Shown: positions 62,984-64,000 of the stretch, piece after piece
Layout of the letters: each line of letters opens with the position of its first letter
Position numbering within the stretch: position 1 is the stretch's first letter
NCBI GenBank assembly: GCA_013176395.1
Contig: JABMLP010000010.1
Location: 1,736,001 to 1,800,000 of the forward strand
Direction of reading: 5' to 3'
Source: Venturia oleaginea
Lineage: Eukaryota > Ascomycota > Dothideomycetes > Venturiales > Venturiaceae
DNA: 64,000 bases
Program-made: the position numbers and the translations under genes
The notes under the pieces: model-generated
Seen by the model: the letters and a program-made list of their open reading frames with translations, nothing else
What the model was told of the DNA's origin: nothing
The model's database searches: none

Positions 62984-64000
62984 TTATACCGTCTCTTTCT
63001 TCTCATGGCCATTGGCAAGACCTTCCTTTCCCTTCAAGGCGGTGGAATATCCAGGCTCAATGCCACGGTTGTTGTGGTAGTCTTCGACGGTGCCCGTCTT
63101 GGTGAGATGGCGCATGAGACCATCTTCACCTTCCTGATGTTGGGCGTGGCCTTGGCCCATCTGCTGCAGGCTGTCTCGGATCCTAGAAACATTTACATTA
63201 GATCTCTGTCCGATGTCAGAACGATGGCCGATATCTCACATGAACTCGTAGAAGGCAATGGCACATATCGTAGCAGGGATGTTCACTAGAATACTAATCC
63301 ACGAATACCCATTGCTAGCAGTGAACGCTTCTTTTCCGAAGAAAACTGCTGCGACGAAGCGGGTGCCTAGATCTCTGGCTAGATTGGTTGAGATGGTGTT
63401 GGCTGCAAAGCCCCAGACCATGACTGCGTAAGCGAGACCTATGGTGAATGGAGCACTGACGGGGCTGACGAATGGATTCGCAGGATCGAGTACTGCCCAG
63501 ATAATGAAACCTAGGAAGGCATCGACCATAAATTCTTGGAAGAAGAGGAAACCTTGGTTGGTTTGGTTGGGATTGGGGAAGCTGCAGAGGATGCTGGCTG
63601 CACCGCCGTTGAAACTGTGGTGGGAGTTTAGCATGAATTCGATGGAATATGTGATTTTGTCTGAGCTTACACAGCTGTTCCATGCGCGGCAAGGTCTGCT
63701 GCTTTCAATGCTTGTATTTCAGGCCAATAACAACCCATCAACACTAACCCGGCAATGAAGGAGCCTAGAATTTGACTCAGGATGTAGTGCGGAACTTTCT
63801 TCCATGGAAATCCTTCTCTTCGTCAGCGTCCATGGGTGACCGAGTTGAGTCTTGGAACATACCTTGCCATATAGCAAAAGATATCGTGATTGCTGGGTTG
63901 AAGTGTCCACCACTAACTGGCGCGCAAGTGATGATAGCAAAGGCGATACCAAGAGCAAACGCGAAACCAACTTGGAGGAGGTTGCTGAAGAATGAGACAG
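62984..64000 (-). CDS. Aquaglyceroporin (MIP family), 5' end beyond the window
   Basis: Four exons are visible: 64000-63863 (partial), 63812-63671, 63614-63240 and 63182-62984. The introns are 50, 56 and 57 nt and each restores frame. The first pore box is SGGHFNPAITISF (NPA). The second reads TNLARDLGTRF, NLA instead of NPA, as also known for yeast Fps1 and several fungal aquaglyceroporins. Hydrophobic spans are seen at VGFAFALGIAFAIITCAPVSGG, ILGSFIAGLVLMGCYW, FLGFIIWAVL, IGLAYAVMVWGFAAN and ISILVNIPATICAIAFYEF. The cytoplasmic tail (RHLTKTGTVEDYHNN..) is hydrophilic. The family moves water, glycerol or other small solutes across the plasma membrane. Confidence 0.9.

Noticed and set aside
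1..64000. CRISPR array or bacterial operon
   Set aside because: No regularly spaced direct repeats with unique spacers; spliced genes show a eukaryotic source.

Overview
The window is genomic DNA of a filamentous ascomycete (Pezizomycotina; class not decidable from sequence, Leotiomycetes would fit). The evidence is short introns of 44-62 nt with GT...CTAAC/CTGAC...AG signals, a HET domain, F-box genes, a Ppo-type dioxygenase remnant, and copia, gypsy and Tc1/mariner elements of fungal type. It reads as an accessory, repeat-rich stretch between two more ordinary gene blocks.

Layout. 0.1-0.6 kb: N-terminal half of a HET-domain gene. 0.6-5.6 kb: tandem repeats and a Tc1/mariner transposase with one premature stop. 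5.6-9.0 kb: a two-exon F-box-like gene and a divergent Dcr2-type metallophosphatase. 9.1-11.9 kb: an intact three-exon gene for a 902-aa protein of unknown type ('gene A'), preceded by a 61-bp palindrome. 13.3-15.0 kb: a 58-aa Cys-rich ORF and a protein kinase. 15.6-17.0 kb: the decayed 3' half of a patatin gene, ending at copy 1 of a 1.6-kb repeat. 18.6-25.3 kb: an LTR-like segment and an intact Ty3/gypsy chromodomain retrotransposon followed by a tandem LTR array. 25.8-30.7 kb: F-box and hypothetical genes. 31.1-32.0 kb: repeat copy 2. 34.1-38.8 kb: a membrane-protein gene interrupted by a small deleted copia element, and a second truncated copia. 39.2-41.8 kb: broken paralogue of gene A ('gene B'). 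42.3-46.5 kb: a GNAT acetyltransferase, a two-exon unknown gene and a four-exon SGNH hydrolase. 47.0-48.3 kb: the RING plus patatin 5' half, ending at repeat copy 3. 50.5 kb: solo LTR. 52-58 kb: small membrane protein, J-like-domain protein, 6-phosphogluconolactonase, low-complexity protein. 59-62 kb: Ppo fragment, Tc1 remnants, a small secreted Cys-rich protein. 63-64 kb: an aquaglyceroporin running off the right edge.

Two observations stand out. First, the two patatin halves at 16 kb and 48 kb are one gene: the same 14-bp sequence lies at both element junctions, the proteins join codon for codon, and flipping the 29.7-kb segment between inverted repeat copies 1 and 3 restores gene-element-gene order. 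Second, gene A, gene B and a third, abortive copy at 43.8 kb each carry, 88-91 bp before the ATG, a near-perfect palindrome centred on GCGACC-N-GGTCGC. The palindromes differ between loci but stay self-complementary. A weak half-copy lies 71 bp before the HET gene. Gene A and gene B share their N-terminal module but not their C-terminal one, which suggests a modular accessory gene family.
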